64,000 bases of DNA, taken from Maribacter aquivivus (GTDB lineage: Bacteria > Bacteroidota > Bacteroidia > Flavobacteriales > Flavobacteriaceae). The notes under the pieces are model-generated. The model worked only from the letters and a program-made list of their open reading frames with translations. It was not told where the DNA came from and searched no databases. Location of the stretch: assembly GCF_900142175.1 (NCBI RefSeq), contig NZ_FQZX01000001.1, positions 62,001 to 126,000 of the forward strand, in the 5' to 3' direction. The stretch's first letter is position 1. Every line of letters starts with the position of its first letter. This document shows, piece after piece, positions 7,939-16,998 of the stretch. The position numbers were made by a program, and so were the translations under genes.

Positions 7939-10449
7939 ATGAAACACACCTATCACATACAAGGAATGACCTGCAACGGTTGTCGCAGTCACGTTGAGCA
8001 AACTTTATCTAAAGTTGATGGTGTGACAAACGCATCTGTTGATTTAAAAAAGCAGGAAGCAACAATTGAGATGAGTTCTCATATTTCTCTGGAAACTTTT
8101 CAGAAAAGCTTAAAGGATGATGGAGGGCGTTATTCCATCCACAACCTTGGCGAGCATCATCATAAGGAAGATTCGGCAAAAGAGAAAAAGCTAAAACAAA
8201 AAGGCAAAGGAACTGGCACTTTCTACTGCCCGATGCATTGCGAGGGCGACAAAACATACGACGAGCCAGGAGATTGTCCTGTTTGCGGTATGGATTTGGT
8301 TGAAGAAGTCAATCTTTCCGCAACCACTACAGAACAATGGACGTGTCCAATGCACCTAGAAGTCGTGAAAAACGAAGCTGGAGCTTGCCCTATTTGCGGA
8401 ATGGATTTAGTACCGATGGAAGCAGATAGTTCAGCAGAAGAAAAGAACTATAAAAAGCTGTTGAAAAAATTCTGGATAGCTGTTGGGTTCACGTTACCCA
8501 TTTTTATAATCGCAATGAGCGAGATGATTCCTAACAATCCGTTATACGATGTAATGGAGCAAAAATGGTGGAACTGGATTCAATTTGGCTTATCCATTCC
8601 AGTTGTGTTTTATGCCACGTGGATGTTTTTTGAACGTGCCTATCGCAGCATCAAAACTTGGAATCTCAATATGTTTACGCTAATAGGAATAGGTGCTGGT
8701 GTGGCGTGGCTATTTAGTGTTTTCGGAATGCTGTTTCCAGACTTTTTTCCAGAACAGTTTAAAACAGAGTCTGGTGCAGTACACGTTTATTTTGAAGCAG
8801 CAACCGTAATACTCACATTAGTTTTAATGGGTCAAGTTTTAGAAGCGCGTGCGCATAGCAAAACCAATTCCGCAGTTAAGGAATTATTGAAACTTGCACC
8901 CAACAAAGCCATTAAATTAGTTAATGGAAATGAAGAAGAAGTTTCCATTGACCAAATAGAAAAAGGAGATATTCTACGAGTGAAGCCTGGAGATAAAATT
9001 CCCGTCGATGGCAAAATTACCGAAGGCGAAACTACTGTAGATGAATCGATGATTTCGGGCGAACCTATACCAGTTAACAAAACTACAGATGATAAAGTAA
9101 GTAGTGGTACAATCAACGGCAATCAGTCTTTCTTGATGGAAGCTGAAAAAGTAGGTAGTGATACGCTGCTTTCCCAAATTATACATATGGTAAACGATGC
9201 CAGTCGTAGTCGTGCACCTATTCAGAAGTTGGCAGATACCGTTTCCGGGTATTTTGTACCTGTTGTAGTAATTATTTCGCTCATCACTTTTGCGGTATGG
9301 GCAATTTGGGGTCCAGAACCAGCTTATGTTTATGCCTTGGTCAATGCCATTGCCGTATTAATTATAGCCTGTCCTTGTGCTTTAGGATTGGCTACACCTA
9401 TGTCTGTGATGGTAGGAGTTGGCAAAGGTGCACAAAATGGTGTACTAATCAAGAATGCCGAAGCCCTTGAGAAAATGGATAAGGTGGATACCCTTATCGT
9501 GGACAAAACAGGAACCATTACGGAAGGGAAACCAACCGTTGAGAAAATAGGTATTTTTGGAGACCACTTTCGCGAAAGCGAGATTCTACATTTTATCGCA
9601 TCCCTAAACAGTTCCAGCGAGCATCCACTTGCCGAAGCTACCGTGAAATATGGAAAGGAACAGAAAACCGAAATATCCAAAACCGAAAACTTTAGCGCAG
9701 TAACAGGAAAAGGCGTAGAAGGAACAGTTGATGGCAAGAAGCTCGATTTAGGCAATGTCAAAATGATGGAGTACGCAAATGCTACGCTATCATCTGAAAT
9801 GGAAACCGAAGCACAATCCTTTCAGAAACAGGGAAAGACCGTTTCTTACTTATCCATTGATGGCGAAGTTTCAGGCTATGTGGTCATAGGCGATAAAATA
9901 AAAGAAACGAGTGCCAAGGCAATCAAAGAATTGCAAGACAAAGGCATCGAAGTAATAATGCTCACAGGAGATAATCACGACACCGCCCAGGCAGTAGCCA
10001 ACGAACTTAATCTCGCCGACTTCAAAGCGGGAATGTTACCAGAAAACAAACTGGACGAGGTTAAAAAGTTACAAGAACAAGGCAAAGTAGTGGCGATGGC
10101 TGGCGACGGTATAAACGATGCACCAGCATTAGCCAAAAGTGATGTAGGTATTGCAATGGGAACAGGAACGGATGTCGCTATTGAAAGTGCAATGATAACA
10201 TTAGTAAAAGGCGATTTACACGGCATCGTAAAAGCAAAGAATTTAAGTCATAAAGTAATGCGGAATATCCAGCAAAATTTATTTTTTGCCTTGATATACA
10301 ATACCCTCGGTGTACCCATTGCAGCGGGAGTTTTATTCCCATTTTTTGGAATACTCTTATCGCCAATGATTGCCGCGTTGGCAATGAGTTTCAGTTCGGT
10401 TTCGGTCATTGTAAATGCACTCAGACTTAAAACAAAATCAATTAATTAA
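7939..10449 (+). CDS. copA: Cu(I)/Ag(I) P1B-type ATPase with HMA and two heavy-metal-binding domains
   Basis: An 836-residue inner-membrane ATPase. In order: HMA domain (GMTCNGC, C12/C15), a His-rich linker, two CPM-H...CP-CGMDL heavy-metal-binding domains (about 95-121 and 134-158), the actuator region (ISGEPIPV), the CPC metal site in TM6 (478-480), the phosphorylation site D522 in DKTGT, SSEHPLAEA, TGDN and GDGINDAPALA. Family knowledge: CPC-type P1B-1 pumps export monovalent copper or silver from the cytoplasm using ATP. The two extra Cys-rich domains are also seen in the CusB-like protein of this operon, suggesting metal hand-over between components. It lies 14 bp after the permease gene. 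Confidence 0.95.
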   Translation: MKHTYHIQGMTCNGCRSHVEQTLSKVDGVTNASVDLKKQEATIEMSSHISLETFQKSLKDDGGRYSIHNLGEHHHKEDSAKEKKLKQKGKGTGTFYCPMHCEGDKTYDEPGDCPVCGMDLVEEVNLSATTTEQWTCPMHLEVVKNEAGACPICGMDLVPMEADSSAEEKNYKKLLKKFWIAVGFTLPIFIIAMSEMIPNNPLYDVMEQKWWNWIQFGLSIPVVFYATWMFFERAYRSIKTWNLNMFTLIGIGAGVAWLFSVFGMLFPDFFPEQFKTESGAVHVYFEAATVILTLVLMGQVLEARAHSKTNSAVKELLKLAPNKAIKLVNGNEEEVSIDQIEKGDILRVKPGDKIPVDGKITEGETTVDESMISGEPIPVNKTTDDKVSSGTINGNQSFLMEAEKVGSDTLLSQIIHMVNDASRSRAPIQKLADTVSGYFVPVVVIISLITFAVWAIWGPEPAYVYALVNAIAVLIIACPCALGLATPMSVMVGVGKGAQNGVLIKNAEALEKMDKVDTLIVDKTGTITEGKPTVEKIGIFGDHFRESEILHFIASLNSSSEHPLAEATVKYGKEQKTEISKTENFSAVTGKGVEGTVDGKKLDLGNVKMMEYANATLSSEMETEAQSFQKQGKTVSYLSIDGEVSGYVVIGDKIKETSAKAIKELQDKGIEVIMLTGDNHDTAQAVANELNLADFKAGMLPENKLDEVKKLQEQGKVVAMAGDGINDAPALAKSDVGIAMGTGTDVAIESAMITLVKGDLHGIVKAKNLSHKVMRNIQQNLFFALIYNTLGVPIAAGVLFPFFGILLSPMIAALAMSFSSVSVIVNALRLKTKSIN
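9567..9580. repeat. Copy 2 of palindromic 13-mer TTTCGCGAAAGCG
   Basis: CTTTCGCGAAAGCG inside copA, encoding part of HFRESE. This is a different reading phase and amino-acid sequence from the other copies, so protein constraint does not explain the shared DNA word. Confidence 0.7.
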
Positions 10450-10468
10450 AAACTAAAAGCCATTAGAA

Positions 10469-10960
10469 ATGAATTCAAAAGAGAACAATCACGGAGAAAT
10501 GAAAAAAGGAAATTACTCAAAATTTGTTGGTATGCTCGTGGCATCCTTTATAGCAATGTACATCACGATGTATCTAAACACCTATGCAATCGAACACGTA
10601 TATTTTAGCCTCACAAGGTTTTATATGAGCTGTTTAGGTATTGCAGCGATGGCCATAATAATGTTTGTGGCAATGCGAAATATGTATCAAAATAAAAAGA
10701 AAAATGTTGCCATAGTTTTAGGAAGTATTATTCTATTTGTTGGTGCGCTAGGACTGGTACGTGACCAAAAATCAACTGTGGGCGATGTACTCTGGATGAA
10801 AGCTATGATACCGCACCACTCGATAGCAATATTAACCAGTGAGCGTGCAAATATTCAAGACCCTGAAGTGAAAAAATTAGCCAATGATATCATTAAAGCT
10901 CAAAAGAAGGAGATAGAAGAAATGAAACAAATGATTGACCGATTGCAAAATCAGAAATAG
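10469..10960 (+). CDS. DUF305 family membrane protein
   Basis: A 163-residue protein with three predicted membrane helices (about 20-40, 48-70, 78-98). The DUF305 segment follows (WMKAMIPHHSIAI and a C-terminal helix KKEIEEMKQMIDRL). Family knowledge: DUF305 proteins are ferritin-like-fold, His/Met-containing and often next to copper exporters. A role in copper handling at the membrane is an inference from context. It follows copA by 19 bp. Confidence 0.85.
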   Translation: MNSKENNHGEMKKGNYSKFVGMLVASFIAMYITMYLNTYAIEHVYFSLTRFYMSCLGIAAMAIIMFVAMRNMYQNKKKNVAIVLGSIILFVGALGLVRDQKSTVGDVLWMKAMIPHHSIAILTSERANIQDPEVKKLANDIIKAQKKEIEEMKQMIDRLQNQK

Positions 10961-11069
10961 AGCATTCGAGCAGTCTTTTCGCTATATCTTTTGTTTGCAG
11001 AAATAGCAAAAAAAGGATGCCGCTACAATCCCTAACACCCATCGTGCTACACATTAAACAATTTTTATT

Positions 11070-12812
11070 ATGAACAAAAACATATTATATATAGCAGTCG
11101 CAGTAATAGTGGGATTATTTGCAGGCTGGCTCATTTTCGGAAATTCTGAGATTGATGTTGACGCAAGCAAGGATTCGTCTAATATGTCAGATTCCCACAA
11201 CCACTCTAGCGATACGGCAAACCAAATGTGGACTTGCTCAATGCACCCACAGATTATGCAACCAGAAGCAGGCGACTGTCCTATATGCGGGATGGACTTG
11301 ATACCTGCTGAGTCTGGCGCTGAAGGTCTCGCTTTGAATGAGATAAAAATGACAGATAACGCAATGGCGCTGGCCAATATTCAAACTACAGTTGTAGGTA
11401 GTGGTGCACCTTCTGATGAAGACGGAATGATCTCACTCTCAGGAAAGATTGCTACAAACGAAGAAAATAACGCTGTACAAGCAAGCTATTTTGATGGTCG
11501 TCTGGAAAAATTGAATGTAAGCTATGAAGGTCAAAAAGTAAATCGTGGTCAATTACTGGCTACTATTTATGCGCCTAATTTAGTAGCGGCACAACAAGAG
11601 CTTTTAACTACGACTGCTTTAAAAGAATCGCAACCTGCTTTGTATAAAGCTGTGCGAAACAAGTTGAAACTCTGGAAGCTTTCAGAAAGTCAAATTAATG
11701 CTATTGAAACTTCTGGGAAGGTTCGTGATAATTTCCCCATTTATGCTACTGTTTCAGGAACTGTCTCAGAAGTTGCGGCAAGAGAAGGAGACTATGTAAA
11801 ACAAGGTCAACCAATTTTAAAAGTGAGTAATTTGAATTCAGTTTGGGCAGAATTTGATGCCTACGAAAGTCAAATCTCTAATCTAAAAGTAGGTCAGAAA
11901 ATGATGATAGTAACCAATGCCTATGCCAATAAAGAATTTGACGCCACGATTTCTTTTATTGACCCTATGCTGAACAACGCAACGCGTACTGTTACCGTAA
12001 GAGCAACACTTAAAAATATAGATGCCCTATTTAAGCCAGGAATGTTTGTCACGGGCAAACTCAAAGGAGAATCCAAAATGAATGACGATTTAATTACCGT
12101 TCCTGCAAGTGCAGTGATGTGGACAGGAGAACGCTCATTGGTGTATATAAAGACCAATCCTAACGAACCAATTTTTGAAATGCGTGAAATTGTGATTGCG
12201 AATCGTAATGGAGAAAATTTTAGGGTAAAAGAAGGGCTTGAAAATGGCGATGAAATCGTGACAAATGGAACATTCTCAGTAGATGCCGCCGCACAATTAC
12301 AAGGAAAAAAATCGATGATGAACAAGAGCAAAAAGGAAACATCGGATATGTCATTGTCTCAAATGATAATAGACTTACCATCAAGTTTTCAGAAGGACTT
12401 TGAAAAAGTGCTCACATCCTATCTTCAAATGAAAGATGCATTTGTCTCAAACGATGCTAACCAAGTTGCCGCTTTTGCAAAAGAGACATCCAAGGCCTTA
12501 AAATCTATAGATATTAGTGGTTTAGGAAAGATGGAGCAAGCACACTTAAATAAAACTATTAAAATGTTTGACGCCATTGTAGAAAATGATAATCTGGAAA
12601 ATCAACGTGACCATTTTGTAATTCTGAATGAAAATTTAGTGCCCATTGCTATGAATATTGAGAATGTTGATCCCATACTATATTTGCAAAAATGTCCTAT
12701 GGCAAATAAAAATAAAGGTGCTTTTTGGCTAAGTAAAGATAAAGATATTCGAAATCCATATTATGGAGATGAAATGTTGACTTGTGGAAGTATCATTAAC
12801 ATAACTAAGTAA
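11070..12812 (+). CDS. cusB: CusB-type RND periplasmic adaptor with N-terminal heavy-metal-binding and C-terminal DUF3347 domains
   Basis: A 580-residue protein with an N-terminal membrane anchor, a His-rich linker, then a heavy-metal-binding domain (WTCSMHPQI...CPICGMDLIP, about 52-80). The membrane-fusion adaptor region follows (lipoyl/barrel-sandwich, long helices, beta-barrel; e.g. LKVGQKMMIV). A C-terminal DUF3347 domain (about 430-580; CPMANKNKGAFWLS, RNPYYG, LTCG) closes it. It is much longer than a plain adaptor because of the two extra domains. Family knowledge: it links the CusA pump to the CusC channel and delivers Cu(I)/Ag(I). It lies about 10 kb from cusA-cusC, an unusual split. 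It is the last recognisable copper gene of the block; the next gene starts after 145 bp. Confidence 0.92.
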   Translation: MNKNILYIAVAVIVGLFAGWLIFGNSEIDVDASKDSSNMSDSHNHSSDTANQMWTCSMHPQIMQPEAGDCPICGMDLIPAESGAEGLALNEIKMTDNAMALANIQTTVVGSGAPSDEDGMISLSGKIATNEENNAVQASYFDGRLEKLNVSYEGQKVNRGQLLATIYAPNLVAAQQELLTTTALKESQPALYKAVRNKLKLWKLSESQINAIETSGKVRDNFPIYATVSGTVSEVAAREGDYVKQGQPILKVSNLNSVWAEFDAYESQISNLKVGQKMMIVTNAYANKEFDATISFIDPMLNNATRTVTVRATLKNIDALFKPGMFVTGKLKGESKMNDDLITVPASAVMWTGERSLVYIKTNPNEPIFEMREIVIANRNGENFRVKEGLENGDEIVTNGTFSVDAAAQLQGKKSMMNKSKKETSDMSLSQMIIDLPSSFQKDFEKVLTSYLQMKDAFVSNDANQVAAFAKETSKALKSIDISGLGKMEQAHLNKTIKMFDAIVENDNLENQRDHFVILNENLVPIAMNIENVDPILYLQKCPMANKNKGAFWLSKDKDIRNPYYGDEMLTCGSIINITK

Positions 12813-12957
12813 ACTGTCAAAGAATAGAACACAAATTTTTCAAATAGTCCAGATTAAAATAGTTTAAGCTAAAACCTTAGAAAAGATAAATTTTTCTAGG
12901 ATATAAAAAGAACCAAACTATAGAATTAAAGAAATAAATGTTATAGCACACTAGCAA

Positions 12958-13788
12958 ATGAAAAAAATAATTAAAGAATTCATTGGAGCAATTTTGATTA
13001 AGTTACAACCCCAAAAAGTTGAAATATTAATAAAAAAAGGCATCAGTTTTAATGTCAAAAATGAACTCAGTTTAAGTGAGCGATTCATGCGTTCGGCACT
13101 TTTAAAAAATGCCGAAAAAAACCAAGACTTCGATTTGCTGGCAGATTATCATGAAAATTTTTGGAAAGAGACAGGTAGAAAATATTTTTCAGATAAAGAG
13201 AATGTATTGAAAGATTTTTTTTTTCCTAATTGTTTACCAGTATTTGAAAAGCTTCAGAATATTTTAAAAGATACATCACATGAATTTCACACCATTGTCG
13301 AGATTGGAACAGGCAATGGGGATGTTTTAGATTACTTGAGCGCTGAATTTTCACAAATTGAAAGATTTATAGGTATTGATTTAAGTGTTGAGCAAATTAA
13401 ATTTAATAAAAAACAGTATGTTGAGAATATTAAAATCGAATTTGTAGCCGCAGATGGATTTGATTGGATTAAAGAAAACGGAACCAATAATATGATAATC
13501 TTTACTTCAGGTGGTGTCCTAGAATATTTTTCAGAACAACGATTGCAAGAGTTCTTTTCTTACCTAAACAAATTAGGGACTTCAATATTTATTGCAATTG
13601 AGCCCATTGGAGCAAATATTGACTTTAGCAAGAATCCAAATTCTCAACCTTATGGTGTTGAGCGATCATTTTCTCATGATTATGCACGCCTTTTTAAAAA
13701 TGCAGGTTTTAATTTATGGCACGAGTCTAAGGCACCAGGCAAGATGCATGAAGATTATTTTGGGGTTTTTGGAGCAATAAATAAATGA
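12958..13788 (+). CDS. Class I SAM-dependent methyltransferase, target unknown
   Basis: A 276-residue soluble protein. Motif I is VEIGTGNGDVLDYL (about 115-128), followed by an acidic end of strand 2 (IGIDLSVEQIKF) and AADGFDW, typical for the Rossmann methyltransferase fold. The first about 100 residues are helical and not diagnostic. The acceptor cannot be predicted. The gene stands alone between the copper block and a CPBP-like gene, with about 150 bp gaps on both sides. The stretch before it (12880-12900) has a weak inverted repeat with a T run that may end the copper transcript. Confidence 0.72.
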   Translation: MKKIIKEFIGAILIKLQPQKVEILIKKGISFNVKNELSLSERFMRSALLKNAEKNQDFDLLADYHENFWKETGRKYFSDKENVLKDFFFPNCLPVFEKLQNILKDTSHEFHTIVEIGTGNGDVLDYLSAEFSQIERFIGIDLSVEQIKFNKKQYVENIKIEFVAADGFDWIKENGTNNMIIFTSGGVLEYFSEQRLQEFFSYLNKLGTSIFIAIEPIGANIDFSKNPNSQPYGVERSFSHDYARLFKNAGFNLWHESKAPGKMHEDYFGVFGAINK

Positions 13789-13953
13789 ATGTTATTCATT
13801 AATAATTACATAGAAATTGACGTTTAATCCAACATAACAGTTCGAATAACCAAAAGGTCTTGTATAAAAAAATGATAAGACTATCTTGGCAAACGATTTT
13901 TTTACAAAGAGATTAAATCAAAATAACACCAAACCATAACTAGAAATTTACTG

Positions 13954-14748
13954 ATGACCACAAAAATGATAGACTTTTTAAAGAGGTACGAAATATGGGT
14001 GTTTTTAACACTTGCACCAATGCTGAATTTTGTAATAACTTTTGCTAAAAGCAAAGGCGTAATAGAATTTTTCCCGTACACCAATGGTCGCTTTTACGCT
14101 TTAATGTTTTTGTTGTTATTTATTGTAAAAATTACAAAAGGTAATGAAGGTATAAAGAATTTATTTAGACCTATGCTAGTTTGGAAAGTACACCCAAAGT
14201 GGTATGTATTTAGCTTACTGTTCGCATTTACCATAGGTTTAATAACTTTAGTAATTGTAGCTTTTTATAATGGAGATATGTCCATTCTTGATTTCGAAAT
14301 TTATATACCTACCTTAAAATTCACTTTGTTTCTTTTGTCTTGGGCATTTCTAGGTGAAGTGGTATGGATAGGTTATGCATTTCGTGAACTTTCGAAAATT
14401 ACTAAACCATTTTACGCAACTCAGGTTATCGGCTTTGTATGGTCTTTATGGTGGCTACCTTCCGTTTATATAAATGTTGGTGTAATTGAAGACCTTCCTG
14501 TATGGCCGTTGTTTTTAAATATGATGGGAGCTGCTGGTATGTGTGCTATTGTATATTCAAAAACCAGAAGTGGAATATGTGTACTGGTAATACAATCGAT
14601 GTTAAATATGTCTCTTGTTTTGTTGCCGATTTCACCAGATGCGGGTGACCATACCTATACTATATTTGCGGTTCTTTACTTTATAATAATGTTGGTCTTT
14701 ATGTATTTTATGCCACCAAAGATAGATTCTAATTCATTGAAATTGTAG
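13954..14748 (+). CDS. CPBP-like (type II CAAX protease-related) membrane protein with degenerate active site
   Basis: A 264-residue protein with about 8 hydrophobic helices. The overall pattern resembles the CPBP/Abi family. Where that family has EExxxR the sequence reads GEVVWIGYAFRE (one Glu is lost and the spacing is changed). The second motif His is replaced in SLWWLPSVY. The third motif HxxxN reads QSMLN, losing the His. If the assignment is right, the protein is probably not an active intramembrane protease. Alternative: an unrelated membrane protein. Its neighbours give no clear role. Confidence 0.55.
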   Translation: MTTKMIDFLKRYEIWVFLTLAPMLNFVITFAKSKGVIEFFPYTNGRFYALMFLLLFIVKITKGNEGIKNLFRPMLVWKVHPKWYVFSLLFAFTIGLITLVIVAFYNGDMSILDFEIYIPTLKFTLFLLSWAFLGEVVWIGYAFRELSKITKPFYATQVIGFVWSLWWLPSVYINVGVIEDLPVWPLFLNMMGAAGMCAIVYSKTRSGICVLVIQSMLNMSLVLLPISPDAGDHTYTIFAVLYFIIMLVFMYFMPPKIDSNSLKL

Positions 14749-15674
14749 TCTTTCTTATTAATTAATTACTTTAAAAAATTTTAAATATTATCCGTCAGCA
14801 CATACCCCAACATTCCGCGAAGAGCTTCATTTCGGGAAAAGCGCTTCATTAAAGGTCTTAGACACAATCCCAAAGATTCCGATTTCCACTACGCTAATCC
14901 CGCCCAAAAGCAGGAAACGCTTCATTCCCAATCTACATATTTGAAATTTAGTCCGCTTTAAATTCTGCTAAAGAGGTTAATTCGTTTTCACAATCCGTTC
15001 AGCACATTCCCCTACATTCCTTAAAAAACTTCATTCCGTGAAAAGAGCTTCTCTACAAATGTCTTGGACACACCTATTGTTTTGCTTCCTTCATTACGTT
15101 AACCCGAACCGCTACGCTGGTTTGGGACACTTCATTTCGTTAGAAAAAATAGGTAAGTCCAACAAAACATCGGAAAGCCATCGACTCGATTTTCTTAACA
15201 GGATTTTCGGCGAAGTCTTCTTGAGCCTTCACTCGAAAATCCTTAAAAACCGAACCGCTGCCTTACACATTTTAAGGGGTTTATAATGGATAAAGCCTTT
15301 GTTGTTTTTCGGGGCGTCGAAAAACAGGCACGACATAACCAATTCTAATTTAATCACAGCTGCTTATCTCGCTTAACTGTCGGTACGCTCAAACGCAACT
15401 GCGCTTAAAAGAATTACTAATGCCCTTATGGAACTTGTCAAGACTATACAAGTTTTAGTGAAAAAGAAGGTTTCTACTTCCTTGAAAATCCAAGGATTTT
15501 ACTACGTCGCAAACACACCTGATTTGTTCCCGAAAAGTCTGGACAAAACCCACTCTATCCATTGTGCGGTGCACAGAAGAAAAGAACAAACACCCCTTAA
15601 AACTTAATTCAGTTTAAATCAAATAGGGGAAATATAAACCAGTCTGTAACAAAGCAGACACAAATCTTTTTATT
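14749..15674. other. 926-bp non-coding stretch before ssb
   Basis: No convincing gene on either strand; a short open frame at 15038-15286 has no recognisable features and overlaps a repeat. The stretch contains an imperfect direct repeat of about 76-79 bp (14791-14866 and 14994-15072), a 10-bp perfect inverted repeat (15200-15209 with 15234-15243) and a short stem just before ssb (15642-15659). It may hold a structured RNA, a regulatory leader, or the remains of deleted genes. Confidence 0.5.
14791..15072. repeat. Imperfect direct repeat, two units of about 77 bp
   Basis: Unit 1 is 14791-14866 and unit 2 is 14994-15072, start-to-start distance 203 bp. Both begin TCCGT(T)CAGCACAT and end TGGACACA or TAGACACA, and both contain a GAGCTTC/AACTTCATT word, with scattered differences in between. 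Confidence 0.65.
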
Positions 15675-16019
15675 ATGAGTACTATTAAAAATCACGTACA
15701 GTTAATTGGAAACGTTGGACAAGAACCAACTATTACGAACCTTGAAAGCGGAAAGAAAGTAGCCCGTTTTTCACTCGCCACAAATGAGTATTACAAAGAT
15801 GCCAAAGGCGAAAAACAAACTGACACTAATTGGCATACGGTAGTTGCTTGGGGCAAGACTGCCGAAATTGTAGAGAAGTATGTTGTTAAAGGCAAAGAAG
15901 TTGGAATATCGGGAAAACTTAAAACCCGAAGTTATACAAGTGATGATAACGAACAACGCTATGTTACGGAAGTTGTAGCCGATGAAATTCTATTACTTGG
16001 AAGCAAAGACGACAAGTAA
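15675..16019 (+). CDS. ssb: Single-stranded DNA-binding protein (element-encoded)
   Basis: A 114-residue OB-fold protein (MSTIKNHVQLIGNVGQEPTI..., WHTVVAWGKTAEIVEKYV, YVTEVVADEILLL). It binds and protects single-stranded DNA, here probably the strand made during conjugative transfer or element replication. It is shorter than chromosomal SSB and ends GSKDDK. The flexible tail and the acidic DDDIPF-type tip that recruits partner proteins are missing. It is followed by a strong hairpin terminator. Confidence 0.93.
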   Translation: MSTIKNHVQLIGNVGQEPTITNLESGKKVARFSLATNEYYKDAKGEKQTDTNWHTVVAWGKTAEIVEKYVVKGKEVGISGKLKTRSYTSDDNEQRYVTEVVADEILLLGSKDDK

Positions 16020-16030
16020 ATCTTAAAATG

Positions 16031-16068
16031 AAAGAGGGCGTAACCGTCGAAAGATGCGCCCTCTTTTT
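16031..16068 (+). terminator. Rho-independent terminator after ssb
   Basis: AAAGAGGGCG at 16031-16040 pairs with CGCCCTCTTT at 16057-16066 and is followed by T residues, 11 bp after the ssb stop. Confidence 0.85.
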
Positions 16069-16097
16069 CATTATTCACACTTTAAATAATATGTACA

Positions 16098-16478
16098 ATG
16101 AAAGCACAAGTTAACGAAATCAAAGAAGGATTGCAACATTTTCACGGAACGGAAATGTTCTATCAAATCCCATTATTAAAAACACGTTTTACAGACGGTC
16201 TAAAATACCTTGCTAACGTGGCAGATTGTTTTTGGCTCATTACAGATACATCCGTAATCGCAAAAAGTTTGATGAACCGAAGCGAATTTGTAACCATAGA
16301 CTTCAAAAGATTGTCCGAAGAAAAACAGGATTTTACAGGTTATGAAGCTGAAATTATTTATACAGATGGCAACGATACTATTTTAGAAAAACACAGCTAT
16401 CGTGTAACCGATTTTCCACTCGACGAACTGCGGTTATTTTTTGTAAATAATACGCTGATGTTACCTAGCGAATATTAG
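16098..16478 (+). CDS. DUF6876 family protein
   Basis: A 126-residue soluble protein (MKAQVNEIKEGLQHFHGTEMFYQIP..., DCFWLITD, FPLDELRLFFVNNTLMLPSEY) that I recognise as the DUF6876 family, frequent in conjugative elements of Bacteroidota. There is no known activity and no catalytic motif or membrane segment. It begins a two-gene unit with the next small gene, between the ssb terminator and a second terminator at 16709-16737. Confidence 0.7.
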   Translation: MKAQVNEIKEGLQHFHGTEMFYQIPLLKTRFTDGLKYLANVADCFWLITDTSVIAKSLMNRSEFVTIDFKRLSEEKQDFTGYEAEIIYTDGNDTILEKHSYRVTDFPLDELRLFFVNNTLMLPSEY

Positions 16479-16490
16479 AATTTTGAAGCT

Positions 16491-16688
16491 ATGATTTACA
16501 TAAAATTTCAGGATTTGAGCGAGGAAAAACAAGAGGACCTTTTACAGGTTTCGAGAGAGCACGTAACACATCTTTATGGGGAATCCATAAAAAAATATGT
16601 GGAAGAAACTGGTGCAGATTATGAAAACTTGATTGACGAGGAAATGATTAAAAACTTATACACCTATAATTTCGTTTTCAATATTTAG
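16491..16688 (+). CDS. Small acidic protein, unknown
   Basis: A 65-residue acidic protein (MIYIKFQDLSEEKQEDLL...). It starts 12 bp after the DUF6876 gene and is followed 20 bp later by a terminator, so it is likely co-transcribed. I do not recognise a domain. The size and position are like accessory genes of Bacteroidota transfer elements. Confidence 0.55.
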   Translation: MIYIKFQDLSEEKQEDLLQVSREHVTHLYGESIKKYVEETGADYENLIDEEMIKNLYTYNFVFNI

Positions 16689-16708
16689 CACTATTATATA
16701 GAGCAACG

Positions 16709-16737
16709 AACACCTCTAAAATTTTAGAGGTGTTTTT
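16709..16737 (+). terminator. Rho-independent terminator
   Basis: Near-perfect hairpin ACACCTCTAAAA / TTTTAGAGGTGT followed by TTTT, directly after the small gene at 16491-16688. Confidence 0.88.
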
Positions 16738-16813
16738 CTATGCAATTAATATATAGTCAAGAAAAAAACGTATCTTTATTTCGCTGAAATTCAGCATTCA
16801 AATTTAAGTAGGG

Positions 16814-16998
16814 TTATCCACTTTTCGACTTTCGCCGATAACCGTACACATCGAAAAATAACATATCGGAAAATCATTTTCCCTGAAAATGGCAATCGGC
16901 TTTTTAGCCGGATTGTATGGATTTTTGTCACGCTTGCGCGTGACGAAAAGGAATAGCAAGAGGGTAACACGCTGCGCGATGTTTCGGATTCCTTTTCG
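16814..16998. other. Hairpin-rich region upstream of the mobilization genes, candidate oriT
   Basis: Within the 383-bp gene-free stretch 16738-17120 there are four inverted repeats: GGAAAAT/ATTTTCC (16868-16882), CAATCGGCT/AGCCGGATTG with one bulge (16893-16915), GTCACGC/GCGTGAC (16927-16944), and a long-range 11-bp pair CGAAAAGGAAT (16944-16954) with ATTCCTTTTCG (16988-16998). A DnaA-box-like word TTATCCACT lies at 16814-16822. Origins of transfer typically sit just upstream of mob genes and consist of such hairpins. The nick site cannot be placed by eye. Confidence 0.5.

Noticed and set aside
9330..9761. Long open frame (143 codons) on the minus strand within copA
   Set aside because: It is antisense to intact ATPase motifs (CPC, DKTGT), has low-complexity composition and no recognisable domain.
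15038..15286. 82-codon frame in the gene-free tract
   Set aside because: It overlaps the direct repeat, shows no homology I can recognise, and has no plausible start context.
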